A DNA stretch of 44,990 bases from an uncultured Oscillospiraceae bacterium (GTDB taxonomy: Bacteria > Bacillota > Clostridia > Oscillospirales > Oscillospiraceae): the NCBI GenBank assembly GCA_934567355.1, contig CAKTJC010000023.1, forward strand, positions 1 to 44,990, given 5' to 3'. Positions within the stretch are counted from its first letter, which is position 1, and the number at the start of each line of letters is the position of its first letter. A program made the position numbers and the translations under genes. Positions 34,760 through 41,905 of the stretch are shown here, one piece after another. The notes below the pieces were generated by a model, which ran no database searches, was not told where the DNA came from, and saw only the letters and a program-made list of their open reading frames with translations.

Positions 34760-35445
34760 CGGCAGGAACCTTTTATGCAGTCGGTGTCGGCCCCGGTGAT
34801 CCGGAGCTGCTGACCCGCAAAGCGGCAGCTGTGTTGGAAAGCTGCCCGGTGATCGCGGCACCCAGAGTGTCCTCCGGCGAAATGCTGGCGCTGAAAATTG
34901 CCGCCGGTGCAGTGGATCTGAGCGGAAAGGAAATCCTGCCGCTGACGTTTGCCATGGCCAGAGAGAAGTCGGTTCGCGCAGCCGGATACACCGCCGCAGC
35001 GGACTGCATTGCACAGTATCTGGATCTTGGCCGGGATGTGGCGATGGTGAACTTGGGAGATGTTTCCATCTACGCCACCGCGTACTACGTCCTTGATGAG
35101 CTGCGCCGCCGGGGCTTTGAGACCCAAATGATTCCCGGAATTCCCAGCTTCTGCGCCGTAGCGGCTGCCTTGGGCAGGAGCCTGACAGGGCCGGATGAAC
35201 CCCTGCACATCATTCCGGCAGGGGAGACGGACCTGGATGCTGCGCTTGCGATGCCGGGTACCAAGGTCCTTATGAAGTCCGGCCGCTCCATGCCTGCCAC
35301 CGCCGCTGCACTGGCACGCGCCGGCGTGGCACAAAAGAGCGCAATGGTTGCCGATTGCGGCCTCCCCACCGAGCAGGTTTTCCATTCTATGGAAGATTTG
35401 CCGGAAGAGATCAGCTATTTTGCAACCGTGATTGTCCCTGAATAA
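34756..35445 (+). CDS. cbiL: Precorrin-2/cobalt-factor II C20-methyltransferase homologue
   Basis: 229 residues with a GTG start overlapping the ATPase stop (GTGA). Tetrapyrrole methylase fold: N-terminal FYAVGVGPGDPELLTRKA (SAM-binding P-loop-like GVGPGDPELLT), then NLGDVSIYATAYYVLDELRRRG and MIPGIPSFCAVAAALGRSL. These blocks match CbiL/CobI. It methylates C20 of cobalt-factor II or precorrin-2 in corrin synthesis. It is the only corrin biosynthesis gene in the window and is in the same B12-controlled transcript as the importer. This either reflects one piece of a dispersed pathway or a repurposed enzyme. Confidence 0.88.
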   Translation: MTAGTFYAVGVGPGDPELLTRKAAAVLESCPVIAAPRVSSGEMLALKIAAGAVDLSGKEILPLTFAMAREKSVRAAGYTAAADCIAQYLDLGRDVAMVNLGDVSIYATAYYVLDELRRRGFETQMIPGIPSFCAVAAALGRSLTGPDEPLHIIPAGETDLDAALAMPGTKVLMKSGRSMPATAAALARAGVAQKSAMVADCGLPTEQVFHSMEDLPEEISYFATVIVPE

Positions 35446-35451
35446 TCCCGT

Positions 35452-35498
35452 ATCCGGCAGTACCTGAGACTGCCGGATTTGGTTGTTTGAGGTTTTTT
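35452..35498 (+). terminator. Intrinsic terminator of the B12-regulated operon
   Basis: 9-bp stem ATCCGGCAG (35452-35460) with CTGCCGGAT (35470-35478), 9-base loop, then interrupted T-rich sequence TTGGTTGTTTGAGGTTTTTT. Confidence 0.75.
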
Positions 35499-35526
35499 AT
35501 AAGAAAACCGGCTGCGGAACCGATTA

Positions 35527-35555
35527 TTGACAAAATAGCTATTCCTAATTATAAT
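35527..35555 (+). promoter_or_regulatory. Consensus promoter of the TetR-ribD_C pair
   Basis: Perfect TTGACA (35527-35532), 17-base spacer, perfect TATAAT (35550-35555). The AT-rich stretch up to 35585 could hold the regulator's own operator, but no clear palindrome was identified. Confidence 0.83.
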
Positions 35556-35602
35556 TTCTGATATATATTTCGGATTATCAATCAACGAAAGGAATGTACA
35601 GC

Positions 35603-36226
35603 ATGGCTCCACCCAACAAATTTACCAGACAGGAAATGGTTCAGGCAGCGCTTCGGGTCGTCCGGGCAGAGGGAATTGAGGGACTGACGGCAAAACGCCT
35701 GGCACAGGAATTGGGAACATCCACGCAGCCGATCTTCACCTGCTTTGGCTCCATGAACGCGGCGAAGCGGGAGGTGCAGCAGGCGGCACAGCAGGTATAC
35801 GATGCGTACACCGCCGCAGGGCTGGCGGAGAAGGTACCATTTTTCGGCGTCGGAATGCAGCATCTCCGCTTCGCCCGGGAGGAGCCGGAACTATACCGGC
35901 TGCTGTTTTTGCAAAAGTCCGCCGCTCCCGACGGTGGCGCTTTGGAGGCAATGCAGCATTCCCTGGAGATCGTCCGTCCCACTCTGATGAATATCTATAG
36001 GATCACGGCAGAAGAGGCAGATCATTATTTTCGTGACCTTTGGCTGGTGGTGTACGGGCTGGCTGCATTGATCGTCACCGGAAGCTGCCCCTATTCCGAC
36101 CGGGAGCTGGGACAGATCCTCACCGGTTTCAGCGTCGCCGTATGCAAGGCCATAAAAGAAATCCCCGGCTTTGCTGCCGGAGGCTACGACCGGGATGCGG
36201 TCTTTCGCAGCCTTATCGACCGATGA
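35603..36226 (+). CDS. TetR/AcrR-family transcriptional regulator
   Basis: 207 residues; the start at 35603 is chosen because AAAGGA lies nine bases upstream, while the ATG at 35594 abuts that site. N-terminal TetR helix-turn-helix: FTRQEMVQAALRVVRAEG then LTAKRLAQELGTSTQPIFTCFGS (about residues 9-55). The C-terminal part is a helical ligand-binding/dimerisation domain with HLRFAREEPELYRLLFL. It probably represses itself and the reductase gene 14 bases downstream. Ligand unknown. Confidence 0.88.
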   Translation: MAPPNKFTRQEMVQAALRVVRAEGIEGLTAKRLAQELGTSTQPIFTCFGSMNAAKREVQQAAQQVYDAYTAAGLAEKVPFFGVGMQHLRFAREEPELYRLLFLQKSAAPDGGALEAMQHSLEIVRPTLMNIYRITAEEADHYFRDLWLVVYGLAALIVTGSCPYSDRELGQILTGFSVAVCKAIKEIPGFAAGGYDRDAVFRSLIDR

Positions 36227-36240
36227 TTGGGAGGACGCAG

Positions 36241-36921
36241 ATGGATAGACCGATCACGACCCTGTTTATGCTTATGTCCGTGGACGGGAAGATCAGCACC
36301 GGCGCAGCGGATTGCCTGGACGTAGACAGGGATTTTCCCAAAATCGACGGAGTGTGCCAGGGACTGCATCAGTATTATGAAATTGAGCAGACCACTGATC
36401 TGTGGTCGCTGAACTCCGGCCGGGTGCAGGCGAAGATGGGCGTGAACCAGAAGGAGCTGCCGCCCAAATCGCCGGTATCCTTCGCGCTGCTGGACAACAG
36501 CCATCTGACAGAACACGGCGTCCGCTATTTCTGTGCCCTCTCCAAAGAGTTTGTACTGATCACCTCCAACCCTGATCATCCGGCTTTCGGAGTCTCGGCG
36601 GAGAATCTTCATATCGTCTATCAGCAGGAGCGCTCTCTTCCTGCCGCTCTGGCAGTGCTGAAATCGGATTTTGGCTGCCGGCGGCTCACAGTGCAGACCG
36701 GCGGTACGCTCAATGGCCTGCTGCTGCGGGAAAAGCTTTTTGATTATGTTGACCTTGTAGTCGCCCCTGTGCTGATAGGCGGCAAAGACACGGCAACACT
36801 GATTGACGGGCGTTCCCTGCTTTCGACAGGGGAGCTGCCGCAATTGGGCGTGCTGAAGCTGTTGGAATGCCGGGTGCTGGAGGATTCTTATCTCCGCCTG
36901 CGCTATCAGGTGATTGGATAA
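36241..36921 (+). CDS. RibD C-terminal domain reductase (dihydrofolate reductase-like)
   Basis: 226 residues. Opens RPITTLFMLMSVDGKIST, the usual N-terminus of RibD_C proteins. Mid-region SLNSGRVQAKMG and the NADPH-binding stretch LTVQTGGTLNGLLLREKLFDYVDLVVAPVLIGG, then DGRSLL. It lacks the N-terminal deaminase of RibD, so it is a stand-alone reductase. It may reduce a pteridine or uracil-like compound; the substrate is unknown. GGGAGG is nine bases upstream; likely co-transcribed with the TetR gene. Confidence 0.85.
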   Translation: MDRPITTLFMLMSVDGKISTGAADCLDVDRDFPKIDGVCQGLHQYYEIEQTTDLWSLNSGRVQAKMGVNQKELPPKSPVSFALLDNSHLTEHGVRYFCALSKEFVLITSNPDHPAFGVSAENLHIVYQQERSLPAALAVLKSDFGCRRLTVQTGGTLNGLLLREKLFDYVDLVVAPVLIGGKDTATLIDGRSLLSTGELPQLGVLKLLECRVLEDSYLRLRYQVIG

Positions 36922-37015
36922 AACCGGTGCCCGCCGGGTGCGCCGGGACAGGATGGATCCCCCGGCAGGGGATGGCTGCTTTGAGCGGGTTCTTTGCCCA
37001 AAGCCCGAAAAAAGA

Positions 37016-37044
37016 TTGACTTTCCATATCGAATCTGATAAAAT
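37016..37044 (+). promoter_or_regulatory. Promoter of the SCIFF peptide gene
   Basis: TTGACT (37016-37021), 17-base spacer, TAAAAT (37039-37044). Confidence 0.72.
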
Positions 37045-37085
37045 ACAATCGTTGATATATTTCCACCAGAACGGAGGTGCCATTT

Positions 37086-37235
37086 ATGAGCCACATTAAG
37101 ACCCTGGAGACCAAGAACCTGTGCCAGAGCGCCAAGAGCGGCGGCTGCGGCGAGTGCCAGACCTCTTGCCAGTCCGCTTGCAAGACCAGCTGCGGCATTG
37201 CCAACCAGCAGTGCGAGAAGAAGGGAAGCAAGTAA
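37086..37235 (+). CDS. scfA: SCIFF ranthipeptide precursor
   Basis: 49 residues, MSHIKTLETKNLCQSAKSGG at the start, with a GGAGGTG ribosome site. The core GGCGECQTSCQSACKTSCG is the near-invariant SCIFF (six cysteines in forty-five residues) signature. Cysteines at 21, 24, 28, 32, 36 and 43 are the usual six; an additional Cys13 lies in the leader part. In this family the maturase forms thioether links between Cys sulfur and other residues (ranthipeptide), and related clostridial peptides have been linked to quorum-sensing-like control. The radical SAM/SPASM maturase follows after a terminator, the standard arrangement. Confidence 0.95.
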   Translation: MSHIKTLETKNLCQSAKSGGCGECQTSCQSACKTSCGIANQQCEKKGSK

Positions 37236-37259
37236 TTTTCCCATTTACACGATCAAAAG

Positions 37260-37286
37260 TGCCGCCGTCTTTCGGCGGCATTTTTT
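37260..37286 (+). terminator. Attenuating terminator between SCIFF peptide and maturase
   Basis: 8-bp stem TGCCGCCG (37260-37267) with CGGCGGCA (37273-37280), then six T. It would give many peptide transcripts per maturase transcript. The AAGGAAG that follows at 37287 is the ribosome site of the maturase. Confidence 0.88.
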
Positions 37287-37299
37287 AAGGAAGAATATT

Positions 37300-38682
37300 A
37301 TGGTACATTGTTATAAGCTCGGAGGACTGAACATCGTCCTCGATACCTATTCCGGATCCGTCCATGTGGTGGACGACATCGCCTACGACATCATCGGGAT
37401 GTATGAGCAGAAATCAACCGATGAAATCGTTGCTGCCATCCGTGAAAAATACCCCGACTGCACCGAGGCCACAGAGGAGGAAATCCGCCAGGTTTGCGCC
37501 GATGTGGAAACCCTCAAGCAGCAGGGGCAGCTGTTTACCCCGGATACCTATGCCAGCAAGGCAACCGCCCTCAAAGAGAAAAGCGCCGGTGTGGTCAAGG
37601 CACTGTGCCTCCATGTGGCACACAGCTGCAACCTCAACTGCTCCTATTGCTTCGCCAGCCAGGGCAAATACCATGGCGACCGGGCACTCATGAGCTTCGA
37701 GGTGGGCAAGCAGGCGCTGGATTTCCTGGTGGCCCATTCCGGCACCCGGCACAATCTGGAGGTGGACTTCTTCGGCGGCGAGCCGCTGATGAATTTTGAC
37801 GTGGTCAAGCAGCTGGTGGCCTATGCCCGCAGCATTGAAAAAGAGGCGGGGAAGAATTTCCGCTTCACCCTCACCACCAATGGCGTGCTGATTGACGATG
37901 ATGTGATTGACTTTGCCAACCGGGAAATGAGCAACGTGGTGCTGAGCCTGGATGGCCGCAAAGAGGTTCACGACCGGTTCCGGGTGGACTATGCCGGCAA
38001 GGGCAGCTGGGAGCGCATCGTGCCCAAATTCCAGAAGCTGGTGAAGGCACGGGGCGGTAAGAACTATTATATGCGCGGCACCTTTACCCACCACAACCCG
38101 GATTTCCTCAAGGACATCCAGGAGATGCTGAATCTGGGCTTCACGGAGCTGAGCATGGAGCCGGTGGTTTGCGATGCCAATGACCCCTCCGCTCTGACCC
38201 AGGAAGACCTGCCCATCGTGCTGGAGCAGTACGAGCGCCTGGCAGAGCTGATGCTCCAGCGCCGCAAGGAGGGCAGACCCTTTACCTTCTACCATTATAT
38301 GATTGACCTCAAGGGCGGCCCCTGCATCTACAAGCGCATCTCCGGCTGCGGCAGCGGAACGGAATACATGGCAGTCACCCCCTGGGGCGACCTGTATCCC
38401 TGCCATCAGTTTGTGGGCGAGGAGAAATTCAAGCTGGGCAATGTGTGGGACGGCGTGACCAACCAGCCCATCCAGCAGGAATTTGCCGCCTGCAATGTGT
38501 ACGCCCATCCCGAGTGCGCCGACTGCTGGGCAAAGCTCTATTGCTCCGGCGGCTGTGCTGCCAATGCCTACCATGCCACCGGCTCCGTGACCGGCGTTTA
38601 CAAGTATGGCTGTGAGCTGTTCCGCAAGCGGATGGAGTGCGCCATTATGGTGGAAGCCGCCAAGGCGCTGGAACAGGAATGA
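37300..38682 (+). CDS. scfB: SCIFF maturase, radical SAM/SPASM protein
   Basis: 460 residues. An N-terminal peptide-recognition (RRE-like) region, about 1-95, precedes the radical SAM core with CNLNCSYC (Cys110, Cys114, Cys117 bind the 4Fe-4S cluster). FFGGEPLMNFD follows, then TTNGVLIDDD. The C-terminal SPASM domain has ISGCGSGTEYMAVTPWGDLYPCHQF, then HPECADCWAKLYCSGGCAAN and a final CELFRKRMEC, enough cysteines for two auxiliary clusters. It installs Cys thioethers on the SCIFF peptide. Its stop overlaps the next gene's start (ATGA). Confidence 0.95.
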   Translation: MVHCYKLGGLNIVLDTYSGSVHVVDDIAYDIIGMYEQKSTDEIVAAIREKYPDCTEATEEEIRQVCADVETLKQQGQLFTPDTYASKATALKEKSAGVVKALCLHVAHSCNLNCSYCFASQGKYHGDRALMSFEVGKQALDFLVAHSGTRHNLEVDFFGGEPLMNFDVVKQLVAYARSIEKEAGKNFRFTLTTNGVLIDDDVIDFANREMSNVVLSLDGRKEVHDRFRVDYAGKGSWERIVPKFQKLVKARGGKNYYMRGTFTHHNPDFLKDIQEMLNLGFTELSMEPVVCDANDPSALTQEDLPIVLEQYERLAELMLQRRKEGRPFTFYHYMIDLKGGPCIYKRISGCGSGTEYMAVTPWGDLYPCHQFVGEEKFKLGNVWDGVTNQPIQQEFAACNVYAHPECADCWAKLYCSGGCAANAYHATGSVTGVYKYGCELFRKRMECAIMVEAAKALEQE

Positions 38683-40013
38683 ACACCCCCATCTGCGATT
38701 TCGTCCGGGACTATGCCGCCGCCCAGCCCGTCCGGCTCCATATGCCGGGGCACAAGGGCAGGGGAGAAGCGGAACGCCTGGACATCACCGAGATTCCCGG
38801 GGCGGACGTGCTGTATCACCCCACGGGCATCATTTTAGAAAGCGAACGGAATGCGGCTGCCCTCTTTGGCTCCCGGCGGACGGTTTATTCGGCGGAGGGG
38901 TCGTCCCTCTCCATCCGGGCCATGCTGTTTTTAGCCATGCAGGATTCCTTGCAAAAAGGGAAGAAGCCCCGGATTGCCGCCGGGCGGAATGCCCACAAGG
39001 TGTTTATCACCGCGGCGGCGCTGCTGAATCTGGATGTGCAGTGGCTCTACCCGGAAACGGGCGGCGATTTGCTCAGCTGCAACATTACCCCGGAGGGGCT
39101 GGAAGAAGCTCTGTCTGCCGGGGAGCCGGTGACGGCGGTGTATATCACCAGCCCGGATTACCTGGGGAACGTGGCGGATATTGCCGGCCTGAGCCGGGTC
39201 TGCCGCCGCCACGGCTGCCTGCTGCTGGTGGACAATGCCCACGGGGCGTATCTGCGGTTTCTGCCCGGAGAACGCCACCCAATGGCCCAGGGGGCAGACC
39301 TGTGCTGCGACTCTGCCCACAAGACCCTGCCGGTGCTCACCGGCGGGGGGTATCTCCACATTTCCCATCACGCGCCTGTGGAATTTGACGAAATGGCCGA
39401 CAGTGCCATGGCGCTGTTTGCTTCCACCAGTCCCTCTTACCTCATTCTGCAATCCCTGGATGCGGCCAACGGGACCATGGCCGGGGCGTGGCGGGAGCAG
39501 CTGTTACATGCAGCAGAGGTGTGGGCAGGGGTGAAGGAGAAGCTGTCTGCCCTGGGCTTCCGCCTGACCGGCCAGGAGCCCATGAAGCTGACGGTGATGC
39601 CGAAGGAATACGGCTACACCGGGGAGCAGCTGGCGGAAATGTTAGAGCGGCAGAATATCTACTGCGAGTTTGCTGACCCGGATTACCTGGTGCTCATGCT
39701 GCCAGTGGAAGTTGCGCCGAATTTGCCGGAACGGCTCTGCGCCGCTTTTGCGGCCATTTCTCCCAGACCGGAAATCCACACACACGCCCCCATGCTATGG
39801 CGGGCTGTGCGCCTGCTGACGCCTCACGAGGCACTGCTCCGGGCGGCAGAGCGGGTGGAGCTTTCGGCGGCCCTGGGGCGCGTCATGGCCGACCCAACGG
39901 TCAGCTGCCCACCTGCCATCCCGGTGGTGTGCTGCGGCGAGCGGATTGACGAGTGGGCTGTGGAGGCCATGGAGTACTACGGCATCACCCATGTCCGGGT
40001 GCTTTGCCGGTGA
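38679..40013 (+). CDS. Orn/Lys/Arg decarboxylase-family PLP enzyme
   Basis: 444 residues, fold type I. PVRLHMPGHKGRG at the N-terminus, DITEIPGADVLYHP, the PLP region VFITAAALLNLDVQW, and the lysine motif CCDSAHKTLPVLTGGGYLHI (Lys of AHKTLP binds PLP). The C-terminal half matches the short YaaO/SpeA-like class rather than the longer inducible decarboxylases. Likely substrates are arginine, lysine or ornithine, giving polyamines; the exact one cannot be read. Four-base overlap with the SCIFF maturase gene is unusual. No strong terminator follows. Confidence 0.85.
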   Translation: MNTPICDFVRDYAAAQPVRLHMPGHKGRGEAERLDITEIPGADVLYHPTGIILESERNAAALFGSRRTVYSAEGSSLSIRAMLFLAMQDSLQKGKKPRIAAGRNAHKVFITAAALLNLDVQWLYPETGGDLLSCNITPEGLEEALSAGEPVTAVYITSPDYLGNVADIAGLSRVCRRHGCLLLVDNAHGAYLRFLPGERHPMAQGADLCCDSAHKTLPVLTGGGYLHISHHAPVEFDEMADSAMALFASTSPSYLILQSLDAANGTMAGAWREQLLHAAEVWAGVKEKLSALGFRLTGQEPMKLTVMPKEYGYTGEQLAEMLERQNIYCEFADPDYLVLMLPVEVAPNLPERLCAAFAAISPRPEIHTHAPMLWRAVRLLTPHEALLRAAERVELSAALGRVMADPTVSCPPAIPVVCCGERIDEWAVEAMEYYGITHVRVLCR

Positions 40014-40098
40014 GCCTTGCCCGGGTCAAGGGGGGACTTCGGGGCGGCAGATTGCTGATCCCTGCGGCTCATTTGTTGACTCTTTGCGAAAAACGGAC

Positions 40099-40127
40099 TT
40101 GACAAATATGGTGGAATACGGTATAAT
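40099..40127 (+). promoter_or_regulatory. Promoter of tRNA-Val
   Basis: Perfect TTGACA (40099-40104), 17-base spacer, perfect TATAAT (40122-40127), 20 bases before the tRNA. As expected for a stable RNA gene. Confidence 0.88.
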
Positions 40128-40146
40128 TAACCCGTTGCCACCACTT

Positions 40147-40223
40147 GGACGATTAGCTCAGCTGGCTAGAGCATCCGCTTGACGTGCGGAAGGTCATAGG
40201 TTCGAGTCCTATATCGTCCACCA
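40147..40223 (+). tRNA. tRNA-Val (anticodon GAC)
   Basis: 77 bases including encoded CCA. Acceptor GGACGAT/ATCGTCC, D-arm TAGCTCAGCTGGCTAGAGC, anticodon stem TCCGC/GCGGA with loop TTGACGT (GAC reads Val GUC/GUU), T-arm around GGTTCGAGTCC. The 3' end is partly duplicated at 40362-40383. Confidence 0.96.
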
Positions 40224-40226
40224 GTT

Positions 40227-40258
40227 AAGTACCACTCACCTGGGTGGTACTTTTGATT
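40227..40258 (+). terminator. Terminator of tRNA-Val
   Basis: 9-bp stem AAGTACCAC (40227-40235) with GTGGTACTT (40244-40252), then TTGATTT. Confidence 0.8.
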
Positions 40259-40323
40259 TACTTGGATGTTTTGCTCAGCCAGCCTCGAGCCCATCTAAAA
40301 GCGACATGCTGGTAGCATGTTGT

Positions 40324-40356
40324 GCAGCCAGTTTAGAAACTGGCTGCCTCCTTTTT
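40324..40356 (+). terminator. Intrinsic terminator in the tRNA-Val scar
   Basis: 10-bp perfect stem GCAGCCAGTT (40324-40333) with AACTGGCTGC (40338-40347), then CTCCTTTTT. No gene lies immediately upstream apart from the tRNA, so it probably belonged to an element or another RNA gene now lost. A smaller hairpin CATGCT-GGT-AGCATG lies just before it. Confidence 0.7.
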
Positions 40357-40361
40357 GAAAA

Positions 40362-40383
40362 TCGAGTCCTATATCGTTTACCA
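40362..40383 (+). other. Displaced tRNA-Val 3' end (likely attachment-site remnant)
   Basis: 22 bases match the last 22 bases of the tRNA-Val gene at 40202-40223 except for two (TT in place of CC): TCGAGTCCTATATCG plus the CCA end. It is followed by its own terminator hairpin, as the real tRNA is. Such a directly repeated tRNA end is the usual trace of integration at a tRNA gene. Confidence 0.65.
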
Positions 40384-40389
40384 AAGATG

Positions 40390-40416
40390 AAAGCCACTCG
40401 GTTTGGGTGGCTTTTC
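40390..40416 (+). terminator. Terminator after the displaced tRNA end
   Basis: 8-bp stem AAAGCCAC (40390-40397) with GTGGCTTT (40407-40414), then T. Arrangement mirrors the terminator just after the intact tRNA. From here to about 40525 I see no gene; GTCAAAG near 40420 and CTTTGAC near 40463 form a distant inverted pair. Confidence 0.6.
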
Positions 40417-40525
40417 AGATTGTCAAAGAGCCCCTGCTTTTGCTTGCTGAAGGGAGGCGTCCTTTGACGGTCTACGGTTATTTCGTTTCTGCCTCTACCT
40501 CGGCTATTGACATTGAGCCTATAAA

Positions 40526-40566
40526 CACAAAACCCCGCCGCAGAATTGCTCTGCAGCGGGGTTCGC
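40526..40566 (-). terminator. Hairpin terminator, second behind tRNA-Gln
   Basis: AACCCCGC (40531-40538) pairs with GCGGGGTT (40556-40563), with inner GCAG/CTGC. On the minus strand it is followed by TTGTGTTT. Probably a back-up terminator for the tRNA-Gln transcript. Confidence 0.6.
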
Positions 40567-40617
40567 TTATGGGCTGAAACCGCCGAAAAGCCTTATTTCA
40601 AGCGGTTTTCGGGTATA

Positions 40618-40654
40618 GAAAAAGCCCACCGTAATTCTATCAGAATTACGGTGG
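40618..40654 (-). terminator. Terminator of tRNA-Gln
   Basis: 13-bp perfect stem CCACCGTAATTCT/AGAATTACGGTGG with a 3-base loop. On the minus strand it is followed by GGGCTTTTTCT, six bases after the tRNA end. Confidence 0.88.
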
Positions 40655-40659
40655 ACTTA

Positions 40660-40733
40660 TGGCAGAGGATGAGGGATTCGAACCCCCGCAAACGGAGTCA
40701 GAGTCCGGTGTGCTACCGTTACACAAATCCTCT
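40660..40733 (-). tRNA. tRNA-Gln (anticodon CTG)
   Basis: 74 bases with encoded CCA. Acceptor AGAGGAT/ATCCTCT, discriminator G, anticodon arm CCGGA-CTCTGAC-TCCGT (CTG reads Gln CAG), T-arm GGGGGTTCGAATCCC. The first base pair of the anticodon stem is C-T instead of a Watson-Crick pair, otherwise canonical. Confidence 0.93.
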
Positions 40734-40750
40734 ATTCAGGAACCATATGT

Positions 40751-40778
40751 ATTATATCCACTTTTCCGCATTTGTCAA
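40751..40778 (-). promoter_or_regulatory. Promoter of tRNA-Gln
   Basis: Minus strand: perfect TTGACA (40778-40773), 16-base spacer, perfect TATAAT (40756-40751). Confidence 0.85.
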
Positions 40779-40940
40779 TACAAAAATGCACGATGTAGCG
40801 GATGTATTTTAACGCTCCAATTGGCTGAGACTCAAGAAATAGAACTGCTTGACAAATATAGAAAACGCAGAGTACCTCCTTTTTTAAGATCTTGCTCTAC
40901 GCCTGTGCGTCTAGCTTTTTAATAACGATTATGCTATTCC

Positions 40941-41432
40941 TCAACTGTATGTTTGCTTTTTTTCTATATTACCCGTCTTGCGGCTGGTTACAATGTCTGT
41001 TGTCAACAACACAAGCGAACATATTATAATTGATATTTTTACAATCGGCTTTTGGGCAAAACGGCCCAAATAGCCTAAATAGGGAATGTAAAAAAGACTT
41101 TTCCCATATAGATTATCCCTCCCAACACTCAGTCCGTCAGATACAGAATTCGCATCGCCTTTTGTAATCATACCTTCTGGCTCGATTTCAATAACTCTGT
41201 GTATGATGCGCACATCGTCAGAACGCCTGTTATAAACCACAATGTCTCCGGTTTGAATTTCATCATATGAAATTCTCGTATCAATGAAACACAAACTCCA
41301 TGTAGGTAAATTGGGTTCCATAGAACCTGAAATTACTGAACACGGACGGATACCACTGATTATTCCAAGCAACATAATCGCGAACACTATTACGAATATC
41401 GATGTCGAACCACCCAATTTTTTATCTCTCAT
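40941..41432 (-). CDS. SipW-like signal peptidase I (ER/archaeal type)
   Basis: 163 residues. An N-terminal membrane helix (about 11-28) precedes the catalytic SGSMEP (Ser37). IIHRV supplies His78 in place of the usual bacterial lysine, which marks the SipW/ER/archaeal class. KGDAN follows, with the third acidic residue. A C-terminal membrane helix lies about 130-148. AGGAGG is six bases before the ATG. SipW enzymes normally process a few secreted substrates (TasA-like) encoded alongside; no such partner is in the window. The gene is AT-richer than its surroundings and its upstream side abuts a recombinase fragment, so it may be a truncated cargo operon. Confidence 0.88.
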   Translation of the reverse strand: MRDKKLGGSTSIFVIVFAIMLLGIISGIRPCSVISGSMEPNLPTWSLCFIDTRISYDEIQTGDIVVYNRRSDDVRIIHRVIEIEPEGMITKGDANSVSDGLSVGRDNLYGKSLFYIPYLGYLGRFAQKPIVKISIIICSLVLLTTDIVTSRKTGNIEKKQTYS

Positions 41433-41458
41433 AAGATCCTCCTACTCAATTTCTCACT

Positions 41459-41905
41459 TTGGCACAGAGGGAAGCAGTCCAAAACCGCGAAGTCGGTGAT
41501 CTTCGGAAATCTGCCATCAAGGAATGCGCTGATAAAATCCGGATTCTTCAAAAGCAGAACGAGCAGCACAAGGCGTCCAAGCTGAGGCTCTACGAAAAGT
41601 ACGCAGCCGGAAGTATCACGAAGGAAGCATACATTCAGCAAAAGGCGGCAACGGACGCGAAAATTGCTGAAAACGATGAAGCAATCCAGCGCAGTCACGA
41701 ACGGATGAAGGAGCTTGACTCCGAGACCTCCTGTTCGGATGAAAAGCTGGATGCTGTCTGCGAACAGTACGCCGACTGCAAAGCTCTGACCTATGAGTTG
41801 ACCCACGCATTCATTTCTGCTGTCTACATTTACGATCTCGACAATATAGAAATCGTCTGGAAGTTCAAGGACTTCCTCACTACATCAGAAGGAGAAGCCA
41901 AATGA
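41459..41905 (+). pseudogene. Serine recombinase C-terminal fragment
   Basis: 149 codons corresponding to the tail of a large serine recombinase: a coiled-coil stretch (KIRILQKQNEQHKASKLRL, YAAGSITKEAYIQQKAATD) then the terminal strand segment FISAVYIYDLDNIEIVWKFKDFL. The resolvase and zinc/recombinase domains are missing and there is no ribosome site, so it is a 5'-truncated remnant. Its end overlaps the next small recombinase by four bases, as in complete copies of such elements. Confidence 0.8.

Noticed and set aside
40546..40922. Plus-strand small frames over tRNA-Gln
   Set aside because: They cross the tRNA gene and its terminator and have no supporting signals.
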